Position numbers and translations under genes: made by a program. Under the pieces are notes generated by a model that saw only the letters and a list, made by a program, of their open reading frames with translations, was not told the DNA's origin and made no database searches. Positions 36,901 to 45,616 of a stretch of DNA of 64,000 bases are shown here, one piece after another. Origin of the DNA: CAYRJD01 sp965212125 (GTDB lineage: Bacteria; Actinomycetota; Acidimicrobiia; Acidimicrobiales; Poriferisodalaceae); assembly GCA_965212125.1 (NCBI GenBank), contig OZ243045.1:1674001-1738000 (forward strand). Direction: 5' to 3'. Within the stretch, counting starts at the first letter, position 1, and every line of letters begins with the position of its first letter.

Positions 36901-39900
36901 CCGTGAACGGGCGGCCCAGAGCTAGGCGCTCGTCATTAGAGTCACCGGAGCTAATACGGTTATCCACGCTTTCACTAATCGCGAACACATCGCCCTCTTT
37001 TGCTGCTGCTGCAAGAGGTATTATGAAACGTTTGAATCCGATTTGAGGTGCAACTGCTATCGTCTCACTGCCGGTTAGCGGTACACCGTTAAGCGTATAG
37101 TTTTGTCGGTTTCTAGCGCTAGTACTAAACGCGGACTGGGCCGGGATGGATTCTTCATTGGCCGTCGGAAAGAAATCGGCGACAAGCGTGTTTGATCCAA
37201 CCGCAGTGGTAAGCCTTGCTTCAAGAATTGGGTCGGTTGTCAAATCAACGTCTGCCGCTCGAGCGCTAGCATCAACAACACCTGCAATCTGACTGCCAAG
37301 AACAGTGATCTTTGTTCTATTGAGCACTCCTCCGAAATTCGCATCAAGCCCTGGGAAATCCTCGGGCACGTTAATAGTTACAACCGTGCCAATGTCTCCC
37401 GCTGCGTTGGCCGTCAAAGCACCAATATTAAGGGTTCCGGGCAACACCATGTCGCCAACGCGATAGTTAGCAGGGTTGCGAGCACTAGTCGCGAAGTTGG
37501 CGTCCGTTGACGCGTCACCGTTGACCGCTGGATCGAAGACAATTTGGAATTGTCGCGTGCCGGCTACAGTCTCACCCAAGGATGCGCTTATTGCTGGTCG
37601 GTTTGTCACACTCAGAAGTTTGCTGGCAACCGGGCGAGCGTCGTTGGCATCAGCGGCGGCAATGTTGTTGCTAGTTGGAACCCCGAACATACTGCCAAGA
37701 AGCTGTCCAGTGGCCACCTGAATGGTCGCCGTTCTAGTGGCGGCATCATAGGTAACCGTGCCGAAGGCTGCGTCGCTATTAGCGAAATAGTTGGCCGGGT
37801 TGCGAGCGCTAGTTGGGAAGTTGGTGACGTCCGTTGACGCGGCGCTATTGACCGGCGCAGAGAAGGTAACCATGAAGCTATTTTCCCCGGTGTATCCCCC
37901 CGTGACCTCTACTGTGATTGCATCTACCACCGAGAATGTGGCGGTACCAACCGTGCGATTGCCACTCTCAGCTCTAATCACACCGCCAAGAACAGTGACT
38001 ATTGTGCCAGCGGTTAGCTCTGAACCCAGTGGCAACATGATAGTTACTTGTTGGCCTGCGGACCCGCCGGTGCCTCCTGTGTCTTCAATCGTGGTGCCTG
38101 CGGGTAGCGCGGCGGGGGTCTGCCCGACGCCGGGAGCGGTAAGCCGATAGTGGGCGGGGTTGCGAGCGCTAGCTGAGAAGTTAGCGTTTGACGGCGCAGT
38201 GATATTGACTCTGTTTCTGAAGTCAACCGTGATGGTCCGCGCCCCTAATTCAGCCGTGATGTTGATTACTGGTATCTGTACCTGCAACGAAGCGGTGTCA
38301 ACCGTGACGCCGCCGCCGTCAGCGGCGGCGATGCGGCCGTCTCTAACGATTACTTCTGCAGTTATAGCGGCGAGTAGCGTTGAGCCCGCTGGCAAGGTAA
38401 TAGTTGCCACCGTGTCGCCGCCCGTCAAAGGATCAATCACGGTGCCTGCGGGCAACACGGCAGCGGGGTTCGCACCGGAGCCGTCGGGGTCAATCTGATA
38501 GTTTTCTCGGTTGCGAGCGCTACCCGCGAAGTCAGTTTCCCCATCCGCGGCGCCATTGACCCGTGCAGAGAAGGTAACCGTGAAGGTCAACTCGTTTTCT
38601 ATAGCCTCAATCTTCGCTGTAATTGGTGTTGGCTGTGGTGGTACTACTACTGTTGGTCCTGGTGGCACCGGTACTATTACTGCGATTTCGGTGGTGTCAA
38701 CCGTGATGTCGTCGTCGTTAGTGTCAGCAGCTCTTATAGCGCCATCAACAATGGTGAACGTTTCACCGTCCTCTAGATCGTTATCTACAGGGAAGGTAAT
38801 AGTTACCATTCGACGATCAGCTGATAGCTCAACCGTGGTGTCAGCGGGCAACGGGCTGTTGTCAATCTGATAGCTAGACAGCAGCTCGGCGGTTGCTCTG
38901 TCAACCGGAGCGGAAAACACAACCGTAACAAGATGCTCAGTAGCGCGAATTGTTGCGGTGATAGCGAATGTTTCTACAACGGTGGTCTCAGCGCCTTCAA
39001 CTCTGCCGCTAATAGAATCGCGCCGCAGGGTTTGCCCCGGAGTAGTCACGGCGATGCTTCGACCACATGGGTCGTTGTCGGAGTTTTGAGTCAGTCCGTC
39101 TGAGCAGTCCGACGGAGCGAAAGTGGTACCCAACGCGGCTGGCAAACTAATCGTGTCACCAGACTTTGGTAGGTCAGCAAAAGTAGCCGAAGACGTAGTC
39201 AACAAAAACGAGAACTCGTCATCAAGATCAAGAGCAGCACCAAACGGATCGGTCTGCCAACCAACAAGCTGCTGTGCGCGTGTACCAGTAGCTACTGTGC
39301 GCTGCGCGCTCGGGAACTTAGCAGCAGCCTGATTAGCAGCAACCAAACTCGCGTAATCAAACGACCGGAGTGTTTCACTGTAACTAAGAGTAACCACCAC
39401 CACACTCACACCACCACTCAACGTCCAAGGCGTAGCAGTGTTAGGTTGGCCGCACTGAGCGCCAGCTACAGGCGCAGCGGTGCAAAGCGTGGTATCCGCA
39501 GCAACCTCCACCAGATTATCGTTGTTAGTATCACCAGCATCAGCGACGAGCTTCTCGTTAGCTAGATCGTTATCTGCGAACACGTCACTATTAACGGTGA
39601 ACAACTCAGCAAACGCTGAATCAGCCGCCAGAGCAGTAACCACAGAGAAAATAGTGGCGTCTTCGTCAAAGTTAATCAACACCGTTTTACGCGCCTTGTT
39701 AACAGAAACAGACACCTCAGCAACCGTGTCAGGATCTTGATCTTCATCAGCGGGCGGCCCGATCCAAATCACACGCCACCCATTACCAGTCGCACCACCA
39801 GCTGCACCATCAGGCCTAGCTGCGATAGTCAAAATGTTCTCATCCACCACCGGTGGGCTAGCAGAGTCATAACGCTGCCAACGCCACAACGCCACCTGGT

Positions 39901-41869
39901 TATCGGGCGCAGCTGCGGTGCCGATGTCAAGCGTTACCGGGCTAGTAACCGTCGCACGCGTAACACGCGGATAGCTAGCAAACGCTGTAACACGCTGACT
40001 CGTGCTACGCGACTCATTACCCCTATCGTCAACAAAAGCACCAGCAGCAACAGTGACCGTCTCACCGGTCGCCAGCACAGCAGCCAACGCAGCAACCAAC
40101 GCATCATCACCCGTAGGCGCAGTGTCCTCACACACGGCGGCATCGGCGTCATCAAGCCCAAACAAACAAACAGTGACATCAGTACTAGAAGAAGAAGGCA
40201 GAACCGCAGCATCGTTTCTCCCAGCAGCAGCGTTAGCCACATAAAGCGCCACCCCGTCAACCTGGATGCGAGCAAGCAAGGCATTCCGATCAGCCGCGCT
40301 AGCAACAGAGGTAGCAAGGTTTGGTTCGGTCACCGAAATGCGGATGGCGTGCGAATCCTCCGGCGCAAAAATATCTATATTCGGGCGAACCCTGTCCGCC
40401 GGCAAAGCCCGCACAGCCACCTGCGCACCCACAACCCTGCGATTGTCAGCACCCTGACCCTTAATCGTGCCATCAGCGACACTGATCGCAGTGCCCTCAA
40501 CCAGCTTGGAATCATCAGCCATGGTGATCGTCAACGTTCTGTTGCCGTTCGACAAAGCCAAACTGTCGCCAAGCAGCAACGGCCCACCAGAAACCCGATA
40601 GTGAGCACGGTTAAGCGCGCTAGTAGTAAAACCAGCCACACCGCTCGTTACGCCATTGACCGGCGCAGAAAAAACAACCGTGATCGTGTCGGAACCAACA
40701 CGCGCTGCAACCGTTGCTGTAATCGGCGACGACGTAGTAGCCGCAGCAATAGCTGCCTGCACCACCGTGTCTGGCACCACCGCGCTGCCACCGATAGCGG
40801 TAATGCTCAAATCCACAAACGAAGCATCCGCGCTGCGAGTCGGCAACCCGCTCAGGTATTCACGGGTATCGCTGGGTAGGCCATCGCTGTCGACCAGCAA
40901 CACAGGGGTGACGCCGTTGTTGTCCAGACCCACGCCAAGCAGCGGGCCGGCCGACACGCCATCGGCAGCAGCCGCACCATTCACAAGCGCAACAGTGTCC
41001 GGGCTGAGCGTTACGGTGCTGCAATCGCTGAGCGCTTGACGGATTTCTAGTGCCGTGTCATAGCGATTCGCTCCACTGATACGAACAACATCATCCACAC
41101 CAGCCTCATTAACATCAGCCACCACAGCCGCCGAAACAGCGGTCGTGCCGCCGATGACGACGACACGCTCAATCTCAGCGTCAGCCAAATAGCCAGCCAC
41201 GTTGGCTGGCAACTCGCCCGCTCGCGTCAAAAGGATCGGCAATCCCAACGCATACGCCAGCGGGCCAACAGCAATCACATCGGCAAACGAAGAATCAACA
41301 TTGACCAACAACGCGGTAACCAACCCGGAATCACAATAAACGCCGGGTGAGCCGATCTCGTTGGCTACGGCAACGGCGGTGCCATAACGATCCGCACCAG
41401 CCACACGCGTAACCGTGCGCACAGGCGCCAACGCAGCAATCGCATCCTCAACACTTTGAGGAATCACAGAGGTGCCGCCGACGATGAACACCTCGGAAAT
41501 GAACTCATCAACGATGAAATTCTCAACAGTGCGCGACAAACGACTCGGCGGAGTCAGCAACACCGGCGCAGACTCAGAAGCCGCCAGGCCAGCTGCGGCA
41601 GCCGCATCAATCAGGCTTTCGCCTGACGCCACAATCACCGACTCAACAAAACCACCCGACCCGCCACCAGCCACAAAGGCCTCAGCCAAAGCAACCGACG
41701 TGGCATAACGATTACTGCCGCCAAACGCGCGAATCTGCGCGGTGGCTGCGTTGTTGTCATGATCAGACAAACCCTCAGACGCCGTATTCGCAGCACCAGC
41801 AGGCGACACCGTCAACACCGACATCGCAAGAACTAGCGCAACCAAACCAACAAACAAGCGACGAAACAT
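33971..41869 (-). CDS. Gene 3: large (2,632 aa) secreted CWB2 protein with about 14 C-terminal Ig-like repeats (type A)
   Basis: ATG at 41869 (MFRRLFVGLVALVL) is chosen over an in-frame start 7 codons upstream, because all paralogs begin here and GAAGG precedes it at proper distance. The signal peptide ends SPAGA before ANTAS. Three CWB2 repeats (about 45-375) follow, then one Ig-like repeat, the type A module (to about residue 1050), and I count 14 further Ig-like repeats. These diverge more among themselves than those of gene 2, so the expansion is older or less homogenised. The last repeat is atypical: a Thr-rich strand, LDFFLFLGNSISSAADSS, then a Pro-rich tail with a cysteine (ENCTFVPSTS). 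A similar special ending occurs in gene 6. No LPXTG or transmembrane anchor. Likely a wall-bound surface stalk or adhesin (inference). Confidence 0.92.
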   Translation of the reverse strand: MFRRLFVGLVALVLAMSVLTVSPAGAANTASEGLSDHDNNAATAQIRAFGGSNRYATSVALAEAFVAGGGSGGFVESVIVASGESLIDAAAAAGLAASESAPVLLTPPSRLSRTVENFIVDEFISEVFIVGGTSVIPQSVEDAIAALAPVRTVTRVAGADRYGTAVAVANEIGSPGVYCDSGLVTALLVNVDSSFADVIAVGPLAYALGLPILLTRAGELPANVAGYLADAEIERVVVIGGTTAVSAAVVADVNEAGVDDVVRISGANRYDTALEIRQALSDCSTVTLSPDTVALVNGAAAADGVSAGPLLGVGLDNNGVTPVLLVDSDGLPSDTREYLSGLPTRSADASFVDLSITAIGGSAVVPDTVVQAAIAAATTSSPITATVAARVGSDTITVVFSAPVNGVTSGVAGFTTSALNRAHYRVSGGPLLLGDSLALSNGNRTLTITMADDSKLVEGTAISVADGTIKGQGADNRRVVGAQVAVRALPADRVRPNIDIFAPEDSHAIRISVTEPNLATSVASAADRNALLARIQVDGVALYVANAAAGRNDAAVLPSSSSTDVTVCLFGLDDADAAVCEDTAPTGDDALVAALAAVLATGETVTVAAGAFVDDRGNESRSTSQRVTAFASYPRVTRATVTSPVTLDIGTAAAPDNQVALWRWQRYDSASPPVVDENILTIAARPDGAAGGATGNGWRVIWIGPPADEDQDPDTVAEVSVSVNKARKTVLINFDEDATIFSVVTALAADSAFAELFTVNSDVFADNDLANEKLVADAGDTNNDNLVEVAADTTLCTAAPVAGAQCGQPNTATPWTLSGGVSVVVVTLSYSETLRSFDYASLVAANQAAAKFPSAQRTVATGTRAQQLVGWQTDPFGAALDLDDEFSFLLTTSSATFADLPKSGDTISLPAALGTTFAPSDCSDGLTQNSDNDPCGRSIAVTTPGQTLRRDSISGRVEGAETTVVETFAITATIRATEHLVTVVFSAPVDRATAELLSSYQIDNSPLPADTTVELSADRRMVTITFPVDNDLEDGETFTIVDGAIRAADTNDDDITVDTTEIAVIVPVPPGPTVVVPPQPTPITAKIEAIENELTFTVTFSARVNGAADGETDFAGSARNRENYQIDPDGSGANPAAVLPAGTVIDPLTGGDTVATITLPAGSTLLAAITAEVIVRDGRIAAADGGGVTVDTASLQVQIPVINITAELGARTITVDFRNRVNITAPSNANFSASARNPAHYRLTAPGVGQTPAALPAGTTIEDTGGTGGSAGQQVTIMLPLGSELTAGTIVTVLGGVIRAESGNRTVGTATFSVVDAITVEVTGGYTGENSFMVTFSAPVNSAASTDVTNFPTSARNPANYFANSDAAFGTVTYDAATRTATIQVATGQLLGSMFGVPTSNNIAAADANDARPVASKLLSVTNRPAISASLGETVAGTRQFQIVFDPAVNGDASTDANFATSARNPANYRVGDMVLPGTLNIGALTANAAGDIGTVVTINVPEDFPGLDANFGGVLNRTKITVLGSQIAGVVDASARAADVDLTTDPILEARLTTAVGSNTLVADFFPTANEESIPAQSAFSTSARNRQNYTLNGVPLTGSETIAVAPQIGFKRFIIPLAAAAKEGDVFAISESVDNRISSGDSNDERLALGRPFTVPPAIPASISADIGTRVITVTFGAEVTVAGPALTVSYGSSAINPANYRLNNNPLPASTTFTHQDTTAPDGTPITEVTITLPNSANALVAGNVILIPANTISRRGMVEDGQLRVEETDLTVAASTTPITVTTILAIAGERTITITFSARVNGDADGEAGFTNSARNPANYRLRGAALPAGTTIAALESDNTVALITLPDSAPVLAENDQINIVAGQITAQFDPRMVQPLNPAFTVVGTLTAEFTRVASGRRFIRLRFSAPVNGAADGEAGFDGSARNPANYELGDAALPAGTTIAALESGPNGANTMAVIRVPNGVPGNVNAEVLPNRIESADGDGRLVLAASGPSGPLFDITATIMAQAGSSTVYEVAFDDLVHVAVLPNNPTTEQTANFEISALNPANYELGGANLTPAHLAKPIEVFRGGTAVRITLLVSPNPAANFFVIKGRIEAPGEDDARRVLQSLDFMPPARLPLTATVSAIAGERTATITFNESVNGVADGEAGFGNVSALFPGNYRIDFDGDGTTFVSRAPNHDEVNAVITLSDNGLVATITLPAGEAIPVGARISLIGNRVKAVTNGDTRVVGVDMMFFVFDVPEPALEITVTEVDAVSGSRTITVTFDTAVNGAAETEAGFDGSARNPANYQVNGVALIDSLVAPLTANDAGDADTVATISLPFGAGLEGGDEISIVGGSIRGSVDSTRLVTAFDFTVPTPPPLVATISAVADTRTITVNFDALVNRVGESNLNFRRSSINPANYQVKGVTLNGDNSSFVYSEPTSATSRVVITLNGPASLLAAGDVISIIGVGDNRIIGQGADRRLVAATDFTVPVPPAPLTATITAYTGCNIITIRFSEAPNSAEAAQSGFATSTRNPRNYVRNGGDADGLLTNPGDGQYDLNYEPTTTTTTIRLFDFVTDSDGNTSTIALGHARLDFFLFLGNSISSAADSSRFFPQVNAPRPAQPPPPDLPAENCTFVPSTS

Positions 41870-41893
41870 CAAAGCCTTCACAAAATCCAAGTA

Positions 41894-41970
41894 ATGGCGC
41901 GCAAAACCAGAGGCCCAAGAGGGCCAAACGCGTCAAATACTCAACCGCCAACCACCCCCCGCACGTGACA
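41894..41970 (-). promoter_or_regulatory. Conserved upstream element of gene 3
   Basis: Read on the minus strand, TGTCACGTGC (41961-41970) lies 92 bp from the start codon and GGTTTTGCGCGCCAT (41894-41909) about 25-40 bp from it. Both recur upstream of genes 4-7. The first contains the palindrome CACGTG and could be a regulator site. Role inferred from conservation. Confidence 0.55.
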
Positions 41971-42039
41971 TAACCAGCCGCCAGCGGGCACCTGTGGAGG
42001 GGGCGCCTGGCCTGGTGCGAGCTGGCCTGGCTGGGCAGC

Positions 42040-42133
42040 TTGCGGCGAGCGCTCGGTGCTAGCGCTGGGTGCTAGCCGCACCTAGCCAGCAGCAGCACCG
42101 CCAAGCAGCAGCACCGCCAAGCAGCGGTCAGGC
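42040..42133 (-). repeat. 3' flank of gene 4, shared with gene 7
   Basis: A stretch with CTGGGTGCTAGCCG, an AGCAGCAGCACCGCCA tandem pair and GCGGTCAGGCCTAGCC follows the gene 4 stop. A diverged copy (53045-53119) follows gene 7. The two genes were therefore duplicated together with their 3' flanks. Confidence 0.6.
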
Positions 42134-45079
42134 CTAGCCGCGCCTCAGGCGCTGTGCGGCTACAGCGATGCTGGAGCCGCAGTCGTTCACGCTGGTGTCG
42201 GTACCTATCCGAGTTAGCCCTGTGCTGCAGTCTGACGGAGCGAAAGTCATTGCCAAGTTAACTGGCAAGTTGATTGTGTCTTTGGTTGTTGGCAGATCGG
42301 CCAAACTCGGCGACAATGTGGTCAAGGTAAACGAGATCTCCATACGAAGATCAAGGGCGGCGGCGAACGGGTCGGCCTGCCAGCCGAGAACCATCTCATC
42401 GCGGGTGCCAGTGGCCATGCGCGTTGCAGTTGGGTACTTGGCAGCGTTGGCAGCGCCGGTGTTTGCCGTAACCAAACCGGCATAGTCAAACGACATAAGC
42501 ACCTCGTTGTAGGTGAGGGTCACGGTTACCACGCTGACGCCTTGGCTTAGCGCTCTGCGGTCATTGACGTTTGGTCGGCCGCAAGGCATAGGCGTAGCAG
42601 TTCTAGCCAGACCTTCGCATGCGACAGTTGTGGTGGTCACCAGATTGGCGGCGATCGTCTCTACAGCGAGGGCAGCAGCAGCAGTGCTAGAGCCGAAGGC
42701 GTCGCTGCTAACGGTGAACAACTCCGAAAAAGCTGAACTGGCAGACAAGGCTGTGGCAACGGAGAAGACGGTGGCATCTTCATCAAAGGTGATCAGAACG
42801 GTTCTGCGCTGGTTGTTCAGAGCTACAGAAACCTCAGCAACCGTGTCAGCATCTTCAACAGCAGGCGGCCCGATCCAAACCACACGCCAGCCGTTGCCTA
42901 ACGCACCGGCAGTCACACCGGCAGGCTTGGCTGTGATGGTCAAAACGTTGACGTCAACGTTGTTGGGCGTGGGTGTTGCACCATCATGGGCAAGTCGCTG
43001 CCAGCTCCACCGTGCGTTTTGCAAGTTGGGTGCAGTTGGGGTGCCTAGATCCAACGTGGTTGCCGCTGAAACCGTTGCTCGCCGGACTTCCGGGTAGCTG
43101 GTGTAGGCAGTAACCCGCTGGCTCTCGCTGCGTGATTCATTTTTGCCGGTGTCCACGAAGGCTTCGGCCGCAACGGTGACTGTCTCACCCGGTGCAAGCG
43201 CGACTTGGGCGCGAGGGTTGCCGTCATCAACAGCGGGGGTGGTGCCAGGTACGGCAGTACACACCTCAGCGGGGGCGGTGCCAGTCAGACCGAACAAGCA
43301 AACAGTGATGTCGTTCTGGGTGGAAGAAGGCAGAACCCTTGCGACGCTGGTACTAGTAGTGGCGGGGGCGACAGGAGCTACGTAGAGCGGGACAGCTGCC
43401 CCACCGGCAGCCCGGATCGAGACGGCGGCGAGCAGAGTTTGCCGGGCGGTGGTGGTCGCAGTATCAGTGGCTGGTGTCTGGGTGGAGACGTCAGTAGCAA
43501 GGTTTGGTTCGGTTACCAGAATGCGGATGGCGTGCGATCCCCGCGGCGCAAAAATATCTAGATTCGGGCGAAGTCGGTCGGGAGCCTTGCTGGCTGCATT
43601 GATCTCGGTGCCGGCAACTCTGCGTAGGTCAGCCCCGAGGCCTTTGATCCTGCCGCCCGCAACGCTGATCGGCGTATTCGCTACCAGCTTTTCGCTGTTG
43701 GCTGACAGACCTGCGTTTGCTGCCAAGGTGATGGTCAGCCTTCTGTTGCCGTTCGTCAAGACAAGCGTGTCGCTAAGCAGCGGCGGTCCGCCTGAAATTG
43801 AGTAGTGAGCTGGGTTGAGCGCGCTGGTCGCAAAGTCAGTTGCGCTGGCCGACGCTTCTGCGCCATTGACCGGCGCAGAGAAGGTAACGACGATTGTGTT
43901 GCTGCCCGTGTTGGCTGTGATGGTTGCCGTGATTGGGTCTGACGTTGTTGCCGCGGCGATAGCTGCCTGCATTACCGAAGCCGGCACCACCGCGGTGCCG
44001 CCAATAGCGGTAAGGCTTAGATCCACAAATGAGGCGTTGGCGTTGCGTGTCGGCAACCCGCTCAGGTATTCACGTGTCTCGCTGGGCAGGCCGCCGGTGT
44101 CAACTAGCAGCACTGGGGTGACGCCGTTGCTGGCTAGGCCCAAGCCAAGCAGCGGACCGGCCGACACGCCGTCGGCGGCGGCTTCAGCGTTCACTAGGGC
44201 GATGGTGTTCGGGCTGAGCGTTACGGTGCTGCAGTCGCTCAGCGCTTGGCGGATTTCCAGCGCCGTGTCGTAGCGGTTGGTGCCGCTGATGCGTTCAATA
44301 TTGTCTACGCCGGCGCCGGTGATGCCAGCAACGACGGCTTCGGAAACGGCGGTCGTGCCGCCGATGATTACGACGCGCTCAATTTCGGCGTCTTGCAGGT
44401 AGCCAGCGACGCTGGCGGGCAGGGCGTTGGCCGGCGTCAGAAGGATCGGCAGCTCTAGCTCATATGCCAGCGGGCCGATAGCGATCACATCGGCGAACGA
44501 AGAATCGACATTGGCTAGCAGGGCGGTGACTTGCCCGGAATCGCAATAAACGCCGGGTGTGCCGATCTCGCCGGCTACGGCAACGGCGGTGGCGTAGCGA
44601 TCTGCGCCGGCTAGACGGGTTACGGTGCGCACGGGCGCGAGCTCGCCGATCGCATCTTCAACGGCTTGCGACACCGAGGCGGTTCCGCCGACGATGAGCA
44701 CCTCAGAAACGAACTCGTCAACGATGAAGTTCTCAACTGCGCGAGACAGGCGGCTTGACGTGGTTAGCAACACCGGCGCAGCTTCAGAACCTGCCAGTCC
44801 GGCGGCCGCTGCGGCATCAACCAGGCTCTCGCCCGATGCCACGATGATTGTGTCTACGAAGCCGCCTGATCCGCTGTTCGCCCTGAAGGCTTGGGCTAGG
44901 GCGACCGACGTGGCGTAGCGGTTTGCTCCGCCGAACGCGCGAATCTGCGGGGTGGCTGCGTTATTGTCATGGTCGGACAGGCTCTCAACCGCCGTGTTGG
45001 CGGCACCGGCCGGCGACACCACCAACACCGACACGCCAAGAATCAGCACTGCCAAGCCAACAAACAAACGTCTGAACAT
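42134..45079 (-). CDS. Gene 4: 981-aa secreted CWB2 protein without C-terminal repeat stalk (type A, short form)
   Basis: ATG at 45079 (MFRRLFVGLAVLILG) is preceded by AGGAG with a 7-nt spacer; the longer frame to 45145 is not supported. It has a signal peptide ending SPAGA, three CWB2 repeats (about 45-370), one Ig-like repeat (about 385-500) and the type A module to the end. The protein stops at CGSSIAVAAQRLRRG, exactly where genes 2, 3 and 6 continue with the RIEG linker into Ig-like repeats. Gene 7 ends at the same point with the same TAG, so this is an inherited short form rather than a recent break. Conserved cysteines occur in CWB2 repeats 2 and 3 (VYCDS, SDCST) and in pairs within the module. 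Likely a wall-bound protein with no stalk (inference). Confidence 0.92.
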   Translation of the reverse strand: MFRRLFVGLAVLILGVSVLVVSPAGAANTAVESLSDHDNNAATPQIRAFGGANRYATSVALAQAFRANSGSGGFVDTIIVASGESLVDAAAAAGLAGSEAAPVLLTTSSRLSRAVENFIVDEFVSEVLIVGGTASVSQAVEDAIGELAPVRTVTRLAGADRYATAVAVAGEIGTPGVYCDSGQVTALLANVDSSFADVIAIGPLAYELELPILLTPANALPASVAGYLQDAEIERVVIIGGTTAVSEAVVAGITGAGVDNIERISGTNRYDTALEIRQALSDCSTVTLSPNTIALVNAEAAADGVSAGPLLGLGLASNGVTPVLLVDTGGLPSETREYLSGLPTRNANASFVDLSLTAIGGTAVVPASVMQAAIAAATTSDPITATITANTGSNTIVVTFSAPVNGAEASASATDFATSALNPAHYSISGGPPLLSDTLVLTNGNRRLTITLAANAGLSANSEKLVANTPISVAGGRIKGLGADLRRVAGTEINAASKAPDRLRPNLDIFAPRGSHAIRILVTEPNLATDVSTQTPATDTATTTARQTLLAAVSIRAAGGAAVPLYVAPVAPATTSTSVARVLPSSTQNDITVCLFGLTGTAPAEVCTAVPGTTPAVDDGNPRAQVALAPGETVTVAAEAFVDTGKNESRSESQRVTAYTSYPEVRRATVSAATTLDLGTPTAPNLQNARWSWQRLAHDGATPTPNNVDVNVLTITAKPAGVTAGALGNGWRVVWIGPPAVEDADTVAEVSVALNNQRRTVLITFDEDATVFSVATALSASSAFSELFTVSSDAFGSSTAAAALAVETIAANLVTTTTVACEGLARTATPMPCGRPNVNDRRALSQGVSVVTVTLTYNEVLMSFDYAGLVTANTGAANAAKYPTATRMATGTRDEMVLGWQADPFAAALDLRMEISFTLTTLSPSLADLPTTKDTINLPVNLAMTFAPSDCSTGLTRIGTDTSVNDCGSSIAVAAQRLRRG

Positions 45080-45103
45080 CAAAAAGCTCCTAAACCCGAG
45101 CAA

Positions 45104-45182
45104 GCGCGCAAACCTAAAACCCAAGCGCGCTAAACGCTCCACCAATCAAAGTGAAAACCAGAAATCCAGCCCGCACGTGACA
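45104..45182 (-). promoter_or_regulatory. Conserved upstream element of gene 4
   Basis: Minus-strand TGTCACGTGC (45173-45182) lies 94 bp before the start, and GTTTTAGGTTTGCGCGC (45104-45120) lies closer. The latter contains TAGGTT, which fits a TANNNT -10 pattern. Same layout as genes 3, 5, 6 and 7. Confidence 0.55.
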
Positions 45183-45204
45183 AAGCCCGCCGGGCGGTTG
45201 CGGG

Positions 45205-45616
45205 CTACTCGGCGGAGCAGCCCTCGCCAGAGCCAAAAGCCTGCGCGGTGGCGGCGTTGGCTGCGGTGGTGAGGGCTGGCAGCGGCGGTGGTGGTGAGGG
45301 CTGCAATACCGGTGCTGGCGCTGGCAGCGGGAACGACTCGGCGGGAATGAATCGGCCATCACCCCAGGCTCTGATTCCGTTGCTAACAGAACTGATGATC
45401 ACGTCGCCCTCCGCTAGCACTGACGCACTACCGGGCAATTCAATAGTCACCAGCGGGCAACGCTTCGGCTGACTGCCCGACACGAACAATTTGGTAGTGA
45501 ATGGGGTTACGAGCACCAAACAAGGGACCCAGATTGTTAGGCACTTCGTCGAAGGTAGTTGAAGGTAACCGTGAAGCTTCGCTAGCTAGCTTCACCCACA
45601 ATGTTGACTGTAATCA
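45205..45616 (-). pseudogene. Decayed last repeat and C-terminal tail of gene 5
   Basis: Directly after the gene 5 stop the minus strand still encodes another Ig-like repeat, but with disabling changes. These are a frame shift, an in-frame stop inside ITVNIVGEAS*RSFTVTF, another stop after a short stretch, then FGARNPIHYQI in one frame and VTIELPGSASVLAEGDVI in the next. The debris ends with a normal-looking Pro-rich tail, SPPPPLPALTTAAN and finally GEGCSAE and a stop at 45205. Gene 5 therefore once extended about 135 codons further. Confidence 0.8.
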
